Source: Solea solea (taxonomy: Eukaryota > Chordata > Actinopteri > Pleuronectiformes > Soleidae). Taken from it: DNA of 64,000 nt. A model generated the notes under the pieces. That model did not search any database. It saw nothing but the letters and a program-made list of their open reading frames with translations, and was not told the origin of the DNA. This document shows positions 62,901 through 64,000 of this stretch, one piece after another. The first letter of the stretch is position 1. Every line of letters starts with the position of its first letter. The translations under genes were made by a program, and so were the position numbers. The stretch is from NCBI RefSeq assembly GCF_958295425.1, contig NC_081146.1, positions 9,001,485-9,065,484 on the forward strand, read 5' to 3'.

Positions 62901-63295
62901 CAGTAAAAGACGGACCTGCTCTGTATTTCCAGCAGGTCTGTCTTTATTGTTGGACTTGCTGTAGAGGAATGCTTTTGTCAGATGTGATGTGCTTTATGTC
63001 GGAACCACTCTAACAAACACATTCACTTTTAAGGAAAAGCAAGGAGTTAAAAAGATAAAAGTTTAAATATGTTGCCTAAGAATAGATTATTTAAAAAAAA
63101 AAAACTAAAAAAAAATAAAAAATTTTGGTGTGATGACATATATGTTTCAATACATTAGTACTAAAATTCTCCAAACCACATCCAAATGCATCCTCCTCAT
63201 GCTCATTAAAACACCTGATGTAACGGAACAGTTAATGTCCTGCTGCATCTCTCTGATCATCACATTTTTCTGGTCCACCTCCTGTACTACCTTGC

Positions 63296-63660
63296 TTTAA
63301 GCCATGTTTCCATCATGGTACAGTTCACTTTGGTATGGTACGGTTTAGAACAGTAAAGCCCTGGGTCAGGCTTGCATTTAGCCTGTTTGGTAGTGTGCTG
63401 TGCCTGATGGCCGTGTCAGTGAGACGCATAGCATGATGTTGTAGCAGTGCAACGGCATTGAATGCAACACAAGGGACAACAATGGAGGACATCCAGCAGC
63501 TTGCTCTTTCCTGCTTACAAGACCTCAAGCTTTGTATGAGAATAGATGCATACAAAGTCATAAGGGCTAACTGTTGAAGAAACAGTGGTTGCAGGGGAGT
63601 AACTCTGGTAAACCATGGGAAGGGTAGTGAAGAACGGGGCCAGTTATTTTGTTACTTAAA
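63296..63660. repeat. Possible DNA-element relic with GGTACGGTT words
   Basis: Begins GCCATGTTTCCATCATGGTA, with TTTGGTATGGTACGGTTTAG, and near the far end carries CTCTGGTAAACCATGGGAAG. The GGTACGGTT-type terminus recurs in teleost non-autonomous DNA elements. The opposite terminus is poorly matched, so the call is weak. Confidence 0.35.
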
Positions 63661-64000
63661 AAATATGTTCAGAGCCGCATCGTTCCAATAGGTGGTAACA
63701 TGGCTTTAGTAAGATGGTTTCATATTCAGCTTTTTGAGGCTCATTTCCACTTTTGTGGGTTTGATCTCTGGCTCTTGACAGGCATATCTCAGATTTTATT
63801 CCAGTAGCTGTGATTCCTCCTCAGAGTTTTTTTTATCTCCTTGTATTGCATGAGCACAGAATAGTAGATGTGTGGGTACCAGTTGGACTTCCTTTCATAA
63901 CCAAGCAAGTGTCCATGGTTACTGTCTTCTTTGTCGATTCCCGGGGGGGGGGGAACGCGTTGGTAACATGCACGGTTGATAGAAGTTTAGGATTAACATG

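Larger units (their letters stand above)
61523..64000. other. erp44: erp44 intron running off the window
   Basis: No further erp44 exon could be found; the expected next sequence (human VLIPGKLKQFVFDL) is absent in all frames by eye. The stretch holds two interspersed repeats, one candidate regulatory block, an A-rich run near 63095-63120 and an eleven-base G run at about 63943-63953. Confidence 0.6.

Noticed and set aside
63943..63953. G run considered as a functional G-quadruplex
   Set aside because: A single G run at the end of the window could be a sequencing or assembly error, and no further G tracts lie close by.

Overview
This is nuclear DNA from a vertebrate, most likely a ray-finned (teleost) fish and probably a spiny-rayed one. 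The reasons are compact GT-AG split genes whose spliced proteins are clear vertebrate orthologues, a nuclear tRNA gene, many CA/TG microsatellites, and interspersed repeats of the kind common in fish genomes. There are no prokaryotic operons, CRISPR arrays, plasmid functions or recognisable viral genes. All gene models below were assembled by hand from splice signals, reading phase and recalled family similarity; nothing was searched or aligned by computer.

Layout, left to right. 1-2.1 kb: no coding exon, but a CRE/CCAAT/TATA promoter near 2.0-2.1 kb points left, probably the 5' end of the next gene (by human gene order pdp1). 3.1-11.1 kb, minus: tmem67 (meckelin), 28 coding exons, about 983 aa. 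12.2-14.3 kb, plus: rbm12b-like, one coding exon, 566 aa, four RRMs, head-to-head with tmem67. 14.8-20.4 kb, minus: an unnamed 11-coding-exon gene for a matrin/U1-type zinc-finger protein of about 406 aa. 21.0-32.4 kb, plus: tex10, 15 coding exons, about 943 aa, head-to-head with the zinc-finger gene. 32.4-52.8 kb, minus: invs (inversin), 18 coding exons, about 965 aa, tail-to-tail with tex10 and carrying a tRNA-Thr(TGT) gene in an intron on the opposite strand. 55.7 kb to beyond the window, plus: erp44, nine coding exons visible, the 3' end missing.

Functionally this is a mixed housekeeping neighbourhood. Two genes serve cilia: meckelin at the transition zone and inversin in the proximal axoneme; both are human nephronophthisis/Meckel-type disease genes. 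tex10 belongs to ribosome maturation (the Rix1/PELP1 group), erp44 to thiol-mediated retention in the early secretory pathway, and rbm12b and the zinc-finger gene are probably nuclear RNA-linked proteins. In human, tmem67 and rbm12b lie on 8q22 and tex10, invs and erp44 on 9q31, so the window joins two human neighbourhoods, with the unnamed zinc-finger gene at the junction.

The most unusual non-genic features are a perfect 89-nt hairpin (44-bp arms, 1-nt centre) within a terminal-inverted-repeat element in a tex10 intron, several low-repeat intronic blocks rich in homeodomain/POU/PBX-like sites that look like conserved regulatory elements, an invs start codon formed by the last three bases of its first exon, and facing poly(A) signals of tex10 and invs about 40 bp apart.
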